Of a DNA stretch of 64,000 nucleotides, positions 1 through 8,564 are shown one piece after another. Location: assembly GCF_021233435.1 (NCBI RefSeq), contig NZ_CP089468.1:2466597-2530596 (forward strand). The letters are read 5' to 3'. The notes below the pieces were generated by a model that worked only from the letters and a program-made list of their open reading frames with translations, was not told the DNA's origin and did no database searches. A program made the position numbers and the translations under genes. The stretch comes from Halobacterium noricense. GTDB taxonomy: Archaea > Halobacteriota > Halobacteria > Halobacteriales > Halobacteriaceae. The stretch's first letter is position 1; the number at the start of each line of letters is the position of its first letter.

Positions 1-103
1 CGTCCGCGAGCACGACGCGCTGCCGGCGTGTGCCCGGGAGTCCTGGCAGACCAGCAGGGACGCGCTCGCGGCCGCCGAGCAGTCCGGGCTCGAGGAGTTC
101 TAG
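1..103 (+). CDS. 3' end of an unidentified protein (cut by the window edge)
   Basis: An open frame enters from the left edge and ends at a TAG at 101-103. The 33 visible residues (ending SGLEEF) are alanine- and glutamate-rich and probably helical. They are too few to name a family. The TAG shares the tetranucleotide CTAG with the stop codon of the convergent NhaC gene, so the two genes overlap tail to tail by four bases. This arrangement recurs at several convergent pairs here and supports this being a true gene end. Confidence 0.55.
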   Translation, partial: VREHDALPACARESWQTSRDALAAAEQSGLEEF

Positions 104-1707
104 TCGTTCTCGGGCGTGGGGACGTCGCTCTGCTTGGGATCGATACCGCGGCGGTTTGCGTCGAGTTCCGAGAGCCCGTAGACGAGCGCGACCAACAGGC
201 CGACGCCAATCGGGAGCAGCAGCCACGGCGTGACGCGCGTGTACCCCCAGACGACGAGCAGGAGCGCGGAGACGGCCACGACAGTAACTGCGTAGTACAG
301 TTGCGTGCGTACGTGGTCGATGAGGTCCGCGCCCGTGAACGTCGCCGACAGCACCGTAGTGTCGGAGATGGGCGAGGCGTGGTCGCCGAAGATGGCACCC
401 GAGAAGACGACGCCGACGGCGGCCGCGACCATCGTGTGGCTGCCCGCGAGGTTCCACGCGACTGGCACCGCGATGGGCGTGACGATGCTCATCGTCCCCC
501 ACGAACTCCCCGTGGAGAACGCGACGAACGCCGCGGTGAACAGCACGATTACGGGGAGTAGCTCCGGCGACAGGAACTGCTCGACGGCGTTCGCGACGTA
601 GGTTCCGGTGCCCAGCGCGTCGACGACGTTCCCGATGGACCACGCGAGCACGAGAATCGTCACCGCCGTCAGCATGATTCCGAACCCGTCGATGGTGGTG
701 TCGACGCTCTCCCCCAGCGAGAGCACGCCGTACGCGAACCCGAGGACGTACGTGGAGACGACCATCGCGAACGACCCGAAGATGAGCGCGAGCGCGTAGT
801 CGGCGTCCACGACCATGTCGTAGAGGCTGGCGTCCGGCGCGTACCCCGTGTACAGCGCGGAGCCGACGGTGACGAGGATGAGCACCGCGATGGGCGCGAA
901 GAAGGAGAGCAGTTTCGGGTTCTCCGTCTTGGGTTCGCCGAGCGTGGCTTCGACGTCCTGCATCGGGCGGGCGTCCTCGCGGGTGACGTTGCCCGTGGTG
1001 GAGGCGCGGTGTTCGGCACCGAGCATCTCCCCGTAGTCCCGGCAGGAGAGCACGACGATGGCGACCATCGCGATGGCGAGAATCGCGTACATGTTGAACG
1101 GAATCGACTGCAGGAACACCGCGAAGGCGTCGGGGCGGTCGGCGGCTGCGACGCCCGCCGTCTGGTAGCCCGTCTCTATCATCGAGAGCTGGAACGCCAC
1201 CCACGAGGAGATGGTGAGGGTGGCGACCGGCGCGGCCGTCGAGTCCACGATGTAGGAGAGTTTCTCGCGGGAGACGCCGAGGAAGTCGGAGACGTCTTTC
1301 ATCGTGGAGCCGACGACGGCGGTGTTCGCGTAGTCGTCGAAAAAGAGGAGCAGCCCCAGCAGCCACGCAACGACGCCCGCGGTGCGCTTGCTGTCGATGT
1401 GGTCGAGCGCCCAGTCGCGGACGGCGTGGGAGCCGCCGAGCCGCCAAATCATCGCGACCGCCGAGCCCAACAGCAGCGTGAAGATGATGATTTGGGCGTG
1501 GAAAATGGAGCCTTCCCCATCTGCGGTCACCTGTGAGATGGAGCGCGCAATCCAGTCGAAGGTCTGTGCGAGGCCGACGCCGCCGGTGAAGATGACGGCG
1601 CCGGACCACACCCCGAGGAACAGCGACAGCACCGCCTTCCGCGTGATAATGGCGAGTGCGATGGCGAGCAACGGGGGGACGATAGAGAGGACGCCGAACT
1701 CGGACAT
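100..1707 (-). CDS. nhaC: NhaC-family Na+/H+ antiporter
   Basis: A 535-residue, very hydrophobic membrane protein with about a dozen predicted helices, the normal size for the NhaC family. These secondary transporters exchange cytoplasmic Na+ for external H+, important in a halophile for sodium extrusion and pH balance. Conserved family patches include LLFFDDYANTAVVG near residue 120 and GDHASPISDTTVLS near residue 440. The ATG at 1707 is preceded directly by a purine-rich GGTGGAGGT and, further up, by a TATA-like TTTAAG. It is divergent from nucS across a 112-bp region holding both promoters. The exchanged ion cannot be proven from sequence; some relatives exchange lactate/malate. Confidence 0.9.
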   Translation of the reverse strand: MSEFGVLSIVPPLLAIALAIITRKAVLSLFLGVWSGAVIFTGGVGLAQTFDWIARSISQVTADGEGSIFHAQIIIFTLLLGSAVAMIWRLGGSHAVRDWALDHIDSKRTAGVVAWLLGLLLFFDDYANTAVVGSTMKDVSDFLGVSREKLSYIVDSTAAPVATLTISSWVAFQLSMIETGYQTAGVAAADRPDAFAVFLQSIPFNMYAILAIAMVAIVVLSCRDYGEMLGAEHRASTTGNVTREDARPMQDVEATLGEPKTENPKLLSFFAPIAVLILVTVGSALYTGYAPDASLYDMVVDADYALALIFGSFAMVVSTYVLGFAYGVLSLGESVDTTIDGFGIMLTAVTILVLAWSIGNVVDALGTGTYVANAVEQFLSPELLPVIVLFTAAFVAFSTGSSWGTMSIVTPIAVPVAWNLAGSHTMVAAAVGVVFSGAIFGDHASPISDTTVLSATFTGADLIDHVRTQLYYAVTVVAVSALLLVVWGYTRVTPWLLLPIGVGLLVALVYGLSELDANRRGIDPKQSDVPTPEND

Positions 1708-1819
1708 ACCTCCACCTTTCGCTCTAATGGCTTAAATGCCACTCTGGAGCGCTGACGCCGCCGGCCTGCCGCGGGCAATCCACAGCTTTATCGGTCGGCA
1801 CGGCAACCGAGTGGAGACG

Positions 1820-2632
1820 ATGGTCGTACAGCGACTGGACGCGCCCACCCCCGAGGAGTTCGTCGCCGCGGCGAAGGCGGCGTTCCGGGACGGCGCGGTG
1901 TTGACCGTACAGGCCCGCTGCGAGGTCGAGTACGAGGGCCGCACCAGCGGCTACCTCGACGAGGGCGACCGGCTGCTCGTCGCGAAGCCCGACGGAACCT
2001 TCCTCGTCCACCAGCCGACCGGCCACAAGCCCGTCAACTGGATGCCGGGCGGCGGCACCGTCGAAGCCCGCGAGAGCGACGGCGACGCGGTCCTGCTGGC
2101 GCGCCGCAGTAACCCCAGCGAGCGCGTCGAAGCCCGTATTCTGGAGGCGTACGGCGTCACGCGCTTCGAGGCCGAGGACGGCGCGACCTACGAGGAGTCC
2201 GGCACCGAGGCGGAGATGCACGAATACATCCAGAACAACCCCGAGAGCCTCGAAGACGGCCTGCGCATCGTCGAGCACGAACGCGAGACGAAGTACGGGT
2301 TCGTGGACTTCTACGCCGTCGATAGTGAGGGGGCGCCCGTGGTCGTGGAGGTCAAGCGGATTCAGGCGACGCTGAACCACTTCGACCAGCTCAAGCGCTA
2401 CGTCGAACTGTACAGCGAATCGAACGGCGGCGAGGGGCGCGAGTCGACAGACGAGCGGTCCTCGATTGTGAGCGGCGACGCCGCGAACGACGTGCGCGGG
2501 ATGTTGGTCGCGCCGTCCGCCTCCGAGCGCGTGCGGCGCGCGCTCCGCGACAACGACATGGAGTTCGTGGAGCTCGCGGAGTTCGGGCTGGACGCGAAGG
2601 GCGCGACGGAAGCCAAACTCAGCGACTTCTAG
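1820..2632 (+). CDS. nucS: Endonuclease NucS
   Basis: 270 residues. NucS/EndoMS is a PCNA-stimulated nuclease that cuts branched or mismatched DNA and replaces MutS-MutL mismatch repair in many archaea and actinobacteria. The N-terminal half is the DNA-binding domain (GYLDEGDRLLVAKPDGTFLV, HKPVNWMPGG). The C-terminal half is a RecB-like nuclease with EAEMHEYIQNNPE, GFVDFYAVD and VVVEVKR, giving the E-D-ExK catalytic set. A longer reading frame reaches back to 1736, but ATG 1820 gives the family N terminus (MVVQRLDAPTPEEF) and lies about 30 bp after a TATA-like CTTTATC. The stop overlaps the stop of the convergent kinase gene at CTAG. Confidence 0.93.
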   Translation: MVVQRLDAPTPEEFVAAAKAAFRDGAVLTVQARCEVEYEGRTSGYLDEGDRLLVAKPDGTFLVHQPTGHKPVNWMPGGGTVEARESDGDAVLLARRSNPSERVEARILEAYGVTRFEAEDGATYEESGTEAEMHEYIQNNPESLEDGLRIVEHERETKYGFVDFYAVDSEGAPVVVEVKRIQATLNHFDQLKRYVELYSESNGGEGRESTDERSSIVSGDAANDVRGMLVAPSASERVRRALRDNDMEFVELAEFGLDAKGATEAKLSDF

Positions 2633-3681
2633 GCGGCGGGGAACGAGAGCACGACCTCGTTGCCGTCCTCGCGGTCGCCAAAGGAGAGGTCGCCGTCGTA
2701 GGCGTCGAGAATCCAGCGCACGAGCCAGAGGCCGACGCCGCTGCCGTGGCTGAGTTGCGTAATTTCGCGCTCGCCGGTCACCGTCTCCCGCTCGACGTCG
2801 GGAATCTCGGGGCCGTCGTCGCGAACGACGACTTCGACGCGGCCGTTCGTCTCGGTGACTTCGACGCCGACCCACGGCTCGTCGCTGTCGTTGTGCTGGA
2901 TGGCGTTCTCGACGAGTTCGCGAATCGCGTCCGCGAGGTAGTCGCCGGCCACGGCCGTCGCATCGGTGGCAGTCACCTCGATGGTCGTCCCGGGATGCTC
3001 CTCGCGGAGGTCGGTGACGACGTCGGCGACGGCGCTGCCCACGTCGTAGGGACGGGGTTCGGGCGGGTTCTCGATGAGGTCGCGGATGGTCGTGATGTGT
3101 TCGTGGAGTTCCGCGAGTCGCTCGCCGGAGCCGTGGACGTCGTCGGCGAGGTCGTCGCTCGTCTCGTCGTCGGCCATCCGGACGCGCGTCGCGTAGCTGT
3201 ACAGCCGTTGGGCTTCCGTGCGGAGGTTGTGGCGGACGAGTCGCGAGAGTACGTCGAGTTTCTCGTGTTCGCGGGCAAGTTCGCGGGCGCGGATGCGGCG
3301 CGCGTCGTTGACGCCGATGAGGACGTGCGCGACGGCGCTGACGGCGACGACGACTGTGCCGGAGAAGACGGGCGCGGCGGGCAGCGACGCGACCGCGGAC
3401 TGGTAGGCGTACAGCAGCGCGAGCGCGGCACCGATGACGACGACGCCGAGCGCGTTCCAGCCGGCGATGCCGAGCGTCTGCCGGAGCGTGAACTCCGCGC
3501 GGTAGACGACGTAGCCGGCGGCGACGAGCGCGAGGCCGACGAGCGCGCCGAATCCCGCGAGCAGCCACCCCGAAGTCGGTGGCTGTGTGCTGAGCACGTG
3601 TCGCCCCATCACGGCGACGACGATGCCACCCGTGAGGCTGATGGTGGCGCTGGCGGCGGCGCGCCACGTATCTGTGTGCAT
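2629..3681 (-). CDS. Membrane-bound sensor histidine kinase
   Basis: 350 residues. Four hydrophobic segments between residues 8 and 125 form a membrane sensor domain with short loops, typical of haloarchaeal kinases that sense something in the membrane. A dimerisation/phosphoacceptor region follows (RLVRHNLRTE, predicted phosphohistidine H151). The ATP-binding domain has an N box (ELVENAIQHND), a G1 box (DDGPEIPD) and a G2 box (SHGSGVGLWLVRW). No response regulator lies beside it, so its partner is unknown. It stands alone, convergent with nucS and downstream of secD on the same strand. Confidence 0.9.
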   Translation of the reverse strand: MHTDTWRAAASATISLTGGIVVAVMGRHVLSTQPPTSGWLLAGFGALVGLALVAAGYVVYRAEFTLRQTLGIAGWNALGVVVIGAALALLYAYQSAVASLPAAPVFSGTVVVAVSAVAHVLIGVNDARRIRARELAREHEKLDVLSRLVRHNLRTEAQRLYSYATRVRMADDETSDDLADDVHGSGERLAELHEHITTIRDLIENPPEPRPYDVGSAVADVVTDLREEHPGTTIEVTATDATAVAGDYLADAIRELVENAIQHNDSDEPWVGVEVTETNGRVEVVVRDDGPEIPDVERETVTGEREITQLSHGSGVGLWLVRWILDAYDGDLSFGDREDGNEVVLSFPAA

Positions 3682-3748
3682 AGTCGGTATGCGTCCGTAG
3701 GCAGGTTAAGCGTGGTGCTCGCGGCGGCCGACGAAAAAGACGGCGGCG

Positions 3749-5287
3749 TCAGTGCTCGCCGGTGAGGAGCCGGCGGAGGATGTCCCCGTACGCGGGGCGC
3801 GTGACGAGCACGCCGATGAGCACGCCGAGGATGGTGATGATGGCGAACCCGCGGAGGTCGCCGAGGCTGAGCACCGCGAGCGGACTCATCGCGATGATGG
3901 TGGTGACCGCGGCGGCCCCGATGACCCACAGCGCCTTGCGGAATCGGCTCTTGAACACGCGCTGGGAGCCGATTTCCTTGGTCATCACCTCGTCGGCGAT
4001 GATGACGAGGTCGTCGACCCCGGTCCCGATGACGGCGATGAACCCGGCGATGTGCGAGAGGTCCAAGGCCAGCCCGCTCACGGCGGCGAATCCGAGCAGG
4101 ATGACGACTTCGGCCAGCGCCGTGAACACCATCGGTATCGCGACCCGGGGGTCGCCGTACCGCGCGAACACGACCAGCGCCATCGCGATGGCGGCGGCGA
4201 TACCGGTCACCAGCGACAGCGGCTTGTACCGCTCGGCGAAGCTCGGGGAGACGTAGTAGGAGTCCTGGAATTCGAGTTGCGTCGGGAGCGCGCCCGCCTG
4301 GAGGTTCACGCGCAGTTCGCGGGCTTCCTCCATGGAGTTGGCCGTGATGACGAACCGCGGGTCCTGCACGAAGTCGCCGTTCTCGAAGCTCTGGGCGAGG
4401 TTCGCGCGGACGCCGGCGTCGTAGACGACTTCGCCGTCGAGGACGGTGAGCAGGCAGTAGCCGCCGTCCGGGAACTGACAGTTACTGGTGCCCTGGCTGG
4501 ACGTGAAGCCGTACTGGCGCATGTCCGCGGCGAACTCCTCGGCGGCGTCCTGCGTCAGCGAGACCGGCACCGACGGCCGTCCGTCGATGACTCGCGCGGT
4601 GCTGACGTCGCTGCGCTGGAGTTGGGAGTGCGAGAGCACCGTGGCGTTCGTCTGGTTGCCGTTCTGTGGGTAGTACGCCAACATCTCGACCTCGCCGCGC
4701 CCCTGGATGAGCGAGCGCACCTCGGAGGCGTTCTGTCCGGGGACTTCGACGACGATGTAGTTCCCGCCGGCCTGCGTCCGCGTGGAGTAGACGGAGGCCC
4801 CGGAGAAGCCCGTCGCGTCGATTTTCGTGGAGATGGTGTCGACGATTTCGCTCCGCGTCGCGGACGTGACGCCGCTGGAAACCGAGTCGTAGCTGTACCC
4901 CAGCGAGTCGAGGGCGGTCCTGACTTCGGCGGTCGTGTTGTTCGCGTACACTTCCACGACGTCGGGGCTGTCGGCTGCCGGGCGGTCGCGCGCGGTCACG
5001 CTCCCGGGTTCGAGCGAGAGCGCGTCGGCGACGTCGGCTTCGAGGGCTTCGCGTGCGCTCTCGTTGGTCGGAACGTCGACGCCCGACGCGGTGACGCCGA
5101 CCGCGGTCGCACGCAGCCGCACGCCGCCGGAGAGTTCGAGGCCGTACTGGAGGTTCGTCGGCCGTGACGCGGCCTCCTCGTCCCCGCTGGCGGACGCGCC
5201 GATGCCCGGCGCGAACAGCGCGACCGACGAGCCGAGCAACAGGACGACGAGGAACGCGACCCGCCAGTTCTCGCGGAGCCAGCTCAT
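3749..5287 (-). CDS. secD: Protein-export membrane protein SecD
   Basis: 512 residues. SecD works with SecF as an RND-type accessory of the Sec translocon, using the proton or sodium gradient to help pull proteins outward. One helix lies near residues 10-28, then a large extracytoplasmic domain to about residue 340, then five helices. The conserved helix-4 motif GTGVDDLVIIADEV is present and carries the ion-pathway acidic residues. The start overlaps the secF stop as ATGA (5284-5287), so translation is probably coupled. Length and architecture are normal for an archaeal SecD. Confidence 0.95.
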   Translation of the reverse strand: MSWLRENWRVAFLVVLLLGSSVALFAPGIGASASGDEEAASRPTNLQYGLELSGGVRLRATAVGVTASGVDVPTNESAREALEADVADALSLEPGSVTARDRPAADSPDVVEVYANNTTAEVRTALDSLGYSYDSVSSGVTSATRSEIVDTISTKIDATGFSGASVYSTRTQAGGNYIVVEVPGQNASEVRSLIQGRGEVEMLAYYPQNGNQTNATVLSHSQLQRSDVSTARVIDGRPSVPVSLTQDAAEEFAADMRQYGFTSSQGTSNCQFPDGGYCLLTVLDGEVVYDAGVRANLAQSFENGDFVQDPRFVITANSMEEARELRVNLQAGALPTQLEFQDSYYVSPSFAERYKPLSLVTGIAAAIAMALVVFARYGDPRVAIPMVFTALAEVVILLGFAAVSGLALDLSHIAGFIAVIGTGVDDLVIIADEVMTKEIGSQRVFKSRFRKALWVIGAAAVTTIIAMSPLAVLSLGDLRGFAIITILGVLIGVLVTRPAYGDILRRLLTGEH

Positions 5288-6144
5288 CGCGCCACCCCCT
5301 CGAACTTGTACCAGCGAAGCAGTGTGACGTTCATCATGTAGGTGTTCACGAGGTCAGTCGTCAGCCCGAAGACGAGCACCAGCCCGATGTCCGTGAGCAG
5401 TTGGATGCCGAAGACGTAGGAGACGATGGTCATCACGATCATCGTGACGATGGAGGTCACGGTCATCGTGACACCGGTACGCATCGCGCGGTGGACACTC
5501 TCCCAGAACCCCCCGGAACGCCGGAGGACGTGGTTGTTCAGGAGGATGTCGGAGTCGACGCTGTAACCGATGAGCATCAACAGCGCGGCGACGGTCCCCA
5601 GCGAGAGCTCGATGCCGAAGACGTTCATCAGCGCGATGGGGACGACGATGTCGCTGAACGCCGACAGCACGACCGCGATGGAGGGAACGAACGTGCGGAA
5701 GAGGAGGAAGACGACGGCGCTCATGCCGAGGAAGGCGATGGCGAGTCCGAGGAGCGCGAGCTGCTGGGTGGAGCTACCGAACGAGGGCGCGATGCCCTGC
5801 GACTGGACGACCTCGAAGCCCGCGTCCCTGGCCTGCTGGGAGATGGCCTGCGTTTCGTCGGACTGGAACGTGATGAGGTACTGGGAGCCGCTCGTGCCGA
5901 TAGACCGGATGGACTCGTGGTCCCGCTCGAACGCGGCCGTAATCTCCGATTGGGGCGCGTCCGATTCGACCACGAGCTCCGTTCCGCCGGTGAACTCGAT
6001 GCCGGGGTCGGCCGGCCATCCCGTGAGGGCGAACGACGCGCCCACGACTGTGAGCGCGATTACCAGCAGGGCCAGCGGCGGAGCGACGAGCTGCCGCATG
6101 GAGTACTGACTGAGGTCGACCTCAGGGACCTCGAAACTGGGCAT
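5284..6144 (-). CDS. secF: Protein-export membrane protein SecF
   Basis: 286 residues. SecF is the partner of SecD in the SecDF export motor. It has one N-terminal helix, an extracytoplasmic domain (GIEFTGGTELVV near residue 50) and five C-terminal helices, including the SecF signature GYSVDSDILLNNHVLR. It is the first gene of the secF-secD operon, the usual archaeal order. A TATA-like GGTATAAGAAG lies around 6174-6184, about 35 bp upstream of the ATG at 6144. Confidence 0.95.
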   Translation of the reverse strand: MPSFEVPEVDLSQYSMRQLVAPPLALLVIALTVVGASFALTGWPADPGIEFTGGTELVVESDAPQSEITAAFERDHESIRSIGTSGSQYLITFQSDETQAISQQARDAGFEVVQSQGIAPSFGSSTQQLALLGLAIAFLGMSAVVFLLFRTFVPSIAVVLSAFSDIVVPIALMNVFGIELSLGTVAALLMLIGYSVDSDILLNNHVLRRSGGFWESVHRAMRTGVTMTVTSIVTMIVMTIVSYVFGIQLLTDIGLVLVFGLTTDLVNTYMMNVTLLRWYKFEGVAR

Positions 6145-6198
6145 GAGTGCCGGTCGGGAGCGAGCGAGGTTAAGGCTTCTTATACCCAGCCAGCAGGA

Positions 6199-6801
6199 CT
6201 ACGGCGCGAACCGCTCGGGGACGTGGCGGCGGACACCGTCGGGCACCTGGGCGAACAGCCACGTCGCGATGGCGGGGAGGCGCTTTCGGACGACGACGTA
6301 GCCGGCCGAGAAGACGAGCGCGCCGGCGACGACCTGCTGGACGCTCGGGCCGAACGCCAGCGACGCGGGTACGCCGAAGACGGCGGCGACGGCGAGGTCC
6401 TCGGGGGCGCCGTCGTAGCGGACGAGCCGGCGCGGCGGGAGCCACCGACCGTGGAAGTGGCTGTAGACGGCGCGTTCACTGGTGGCCTCCCACGGTTCGA
6501 GTTCGAGACCGCCGCCGAGCGCGTCGCTGGCGGCGTGGAGCGCGGCGGCGACGAGGAAGACGGCCGCAGAGACGGTCCACGTCGTCGGCGAGACGAGCGC
6601 GACGACGGCGGCGACGGCCGCAGCGGCGCTGTAGTAGACCGGGAAGTGGAGGGTGCGGCGGTGGCCGGCGTAGAGGTCGAGGTCGGGGAGGACGCCGCCC
6701 GCGAGGCCGGCAGCGGCCACAGCGACCCCGAACTCGGGCACGACGAGTGAGACGAGCGCGGCGACCGCCAGCCCCACGAGCGCGTGTGTCGTCGCCATCA
6801 T
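6199..6801 (-). CDS. YdjM/LexA-binding-like membrane-bound metal-dependent hydrolase
   Basis: 200 residues. The N terminus MATTHALVGL and the motif GGVLPDLDLYAGHRRTLHFP match the family of membrane proteins annotated as putative metal-dependent hydrolases, with His/Asp residues (H5, GGVLPDLD, HRRTLHF, HAASDALGGG) at the mouth of a helical bundle. About five hydrophobic segments are visible. Two adjacent ATGs (6801 and 6798) are possible starts; the second gives the family-typical MATTHAL. The enzymatic role of the family is weakly established, so the name should be read as a fold assignment. Confidence 0.75.
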   Translation of the reverse strand: MMATTHALVGLAVAALVSLVVPEFGVAVAAAGLAGGVLPDLDLYAGHRRTLHFPVYYSAAAAVAAVVALVSPTTWTVSAAVFLVAAALHAASDALGGGLELEPWEATSERAVYSHFHGRWLPPRRLVRYDGAPEDLAVAAVFGVPASLAFGPSVQQVVAGALVFSAGYVVVRKRLPAIATWLFAQVPDGVRRHVPERFAP

Positions 6802-6900
6802 GGATGTGCTCTCTAGGCGGGCAGCCGGCTTGAAGATGTCGCCTGTCGAAGAACAGAATTCGGCGGTGGGTGTAAACCGGTCGTTCACGTACACGCACCC

Positions 6901-7203
6901 ATGACCACGGTCACCGTCTCGTATCCGGCGGACGTCAGCGACTGGGAGCGCGACCAGTTGACGACCGACCACGTGCGGGCGTACCTCAAGCGGTCGAACC
7001 AGCGCGCCAGCGAGGGGGACACGTGGACTATCTCCGTGAGCGCCGGCTGTGGCGTCACCAGCCCAGAGATTCCGCTCCGCGTCGAGCACGTCGCTGGCGA
7101 AACGGCGCTCGACGAGACGGCCGAACTGGCGTTCGTCGAACGGGAAGCCGCCGGCGTCGACGCCGGCTGGGACGGCCAGAGCGAAGCGAGCCCGGAGAAC
7201 TAG
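6901..7203 (+). CDS. Conserved haloarchaeal protein of unknown function
   Basis: 100 residues, strongly acidic, beginning MTTVTVSYPADVSDWERDQL. It has a mixed alpha/beta pattern (SYPADV, WTISVSAGCGV, IPLRVEHVAGE) with no recognisable motif or membrane segment. ATG 6901 is the first codon of the frame after a GC-neutral promoter region. It is divergent from the hydrolase gene and convergent with the next gene, sharing CTAG at 7200-7203. Judged real because of codon use and the shared stop, but no function is proposed. Confidence 0.65.
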   Translation: MTTVTVSYPADVSDWERDQLTTDHVRAYLKRSNQRASEGDTWTISVSAGCGVTSPEIPLRVEHVAGETALDETAELAFVEREAAGVDAGWDGQSEASPEN

Positions 7204-7667
7204 GGCAGGTAGCGGACGCTCACGAAGTCCTCGCCGGAGCGGACTTCGACGCGCTCGATGCCGATGCGGGCGGCGCGTGCGACCGTCTGCTCGTCGTCGA
7301 GCACGTCCTCGACAGTCTGCTCGACGCCGTCTTCGGGCACGCCGAGCACGTGAACTTCGCCGATACCCGCGCGCTCGACGGTCTCTATGTCGCCGGCGTC
7401 GAGACCCGCGGCAATCTCCTTGGATTTGGGCGTGGGCGTCTCGTCGCTGGCTTCGACGGGAATCTGCTTGCGCTCGACGACCTCGACGACGCTGTACGTG
7501 ACGTTCATCGGCGGGTCCGGCGCGACCGTCGCTTCCAGCACGTCGCCTTCCGCCAGCCCCGGGTTCTCCGAGAGCGTGTGGACCTGCGCGTCCGTCACGT
7601 CCGAGAGCACCGCGGAGCCGTCCGCCGCGCTGGTGACGAGGAACGTCGCGGTCTTCTCGTCTGTCAT
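7200..7667 (-). CDS. Haloarchaeal conserved protein, probably DUF5812
   Basis: 155 residues, no membrane segment. The N-terminal half looks like a small beta-barrel with OB-like strands (TATFLVTSAADGSAVLSDVTDAQVHTL, GDVLEATVAP). The C-terminal half is helical, with VERAGIGEVHVLGVPEDGVEQTVEDVL. From memory of haloarchaeal annotations this resembles DUF5812; this was not checked. A nucleic-acid or ligand-binding role is only a guess from the barrel pattern. It starts at ATG 7667 and ends in the CTAG shared with the preceding plus-strand gene. Confidence 0.65.
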   Translation of the reverse strand: MTDEKTATFLVTSAADGSAVLSDVTDAQVHTLSENPGLAEGDVLEATVAPDPPMNVTYSVVEVVERKQIPVEASDETPTPKSKEIAAGLDAGDIETVERAGIGEVHVLGVPEDGVEQTVEDVLDDEQTVARAARIGIERVEVRSGEDFVSVRYLP

Positions 7668-7675
7668 CGACGGGC

Positions 7676-8242
7676 CTAGGCCGTCTCGCCGTTTCCGTGT
7701 TTCGACGCGAAGCCCCGGTGGACACCGTAGACGACGAGCGCGCCTGCCAGCACGAGCAGCGGCGACGCCACGGACGGAATCGCGTAGAGGAGTTCCACGA
7801 CGGGCGCGAAGACCCCGGACGGTTCCGGGCGCGTAATCGCCTCGCTGCCCGACCCGAACTCCGCGGGCATCGACGCCACGAGCGCGAGGTAGACCGAGAC
7901 GACGAAGACGTAGCCGGCAGCGCCGAGTGCGGCGTCATAGCGGTCGGCGACCTGTCGCTCTCGGCGGTGCCGGTTCGCGACGAACAACACCGGCGCGACG
8001 ATGGGTACGAACACGAAGAGGCCGACGACAACGTAGAACGTCCGCGAGAGCGTCAGCGACCCGCCACCGGCGCCCGTCGTGTTCCCGATGAGTACGAGCA
8101 GCCCACCGACCGCGAGCGCGACCACCATCGCCGCGACAACGGTGCTGACGACCACGTAACTCCGAAATAAGAGCGAGTCGGACTGCCGGAACGCGTACGG
8201 GTACGCCGTCAGCAGTCCGGAGTAACTGTCGAACCGTCCCAT
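7676..8242 (-). CDS. Four-helix membrane protein of unknown function
   Basis: 188 residues from ATG 8242 (MGRFDSYSGLLTAYPYAFRQ); the frame continues upstream to 8302, but this start has a more natural N terminus. Four hydrophobic segments are seen around residues 28-50, 68-88, 105-125 and 155-175, with short polar loops (NRHRRERQVADRYD). There is no catalytic motif. It lies 8 bp upstream of the DUF5812-like gene on the same strand, so the two may be cotranscribed. Confidence 0.65.
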   Translation of the reverse strand: MGRFDSYSGLLTAYPYAFRQSDSLLFRSYVVVSTVVAAMVVALAVGGLLVLIGNTTGAGGGSLTLSRTFYVVVGLFVFVPIVAPVLFVANRHRRERQVADRYDAALGAAGYVFVVSVYLALVASMPAEFGSGSEAITRPEPSGVFAPVVELLYAIPSVASPLLVLAGALVVYGVHRGFASKHGNGETA

Positions 8243-8564
8243 TACACGAGATTCGGCGCTACCGGAGCAAAAGTACGGCGACTCGCCACAGTCGGTGGAC
8301 ACAGTTCCTGAATCTCGGACGTGGTTCGAGAACCAGAAAGCCCCCTCCCGCTCGCGGCACCTGCCTCGCTGTGCTCCTCGCTCACTGCGTTCGCTGCGGT
8401 GCTTGCGTCGGCACGCGCCGCGACCGGTCGGCCCCTTTCAGTCCCGGGAGACTCGCTCCGCTCGTCTCCCGACCCACCGCCTGCTACCGGGTGTCCGGAC
8501 AGCGAACTCGGCCGGCGGCAGCGAGAGGCCAGCTCTTAAGCACGCCGCCGTCCCGGTACCCCAC
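8243..8564. repeat. Gene-free stretch with dispersed repeat copy R1 and a terminal hairpin
   Basis: No gene is seen in these 322 bp. Positions 8335-8476 are one of three related copies of a dispersed repeat (others at 35719-35843 and 57611-57766). All share AAAGCCCC near the left end, TCGCTNCGCTC-like tracts in the middle and CCCCTTTCA near the right end. This copy carries a perfect 8-bp hairpin at 8445-8471 (CGGGAGAC / GTCTCCCG) with loop TCGCTCCGCTC, absent from the 35.8-kb copy. The last 90 bp should contain the pgi promoter. Confidence 0.7.

Noticed and set aside
6199-8031. 610-codon minus-strand frame
   Set aside because: Only the last 200 codons are a real gene. The upstream part is antisense to the 6901 gene and out of frame with the 7200 and 7676 genes.
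8335-8476. CRISPR array or structural RNA gene
   Set aside because: The repeats are dispersed single copies about 20-30 kb apart, without spacers or cas genes. No known RNA fold could be recognised.
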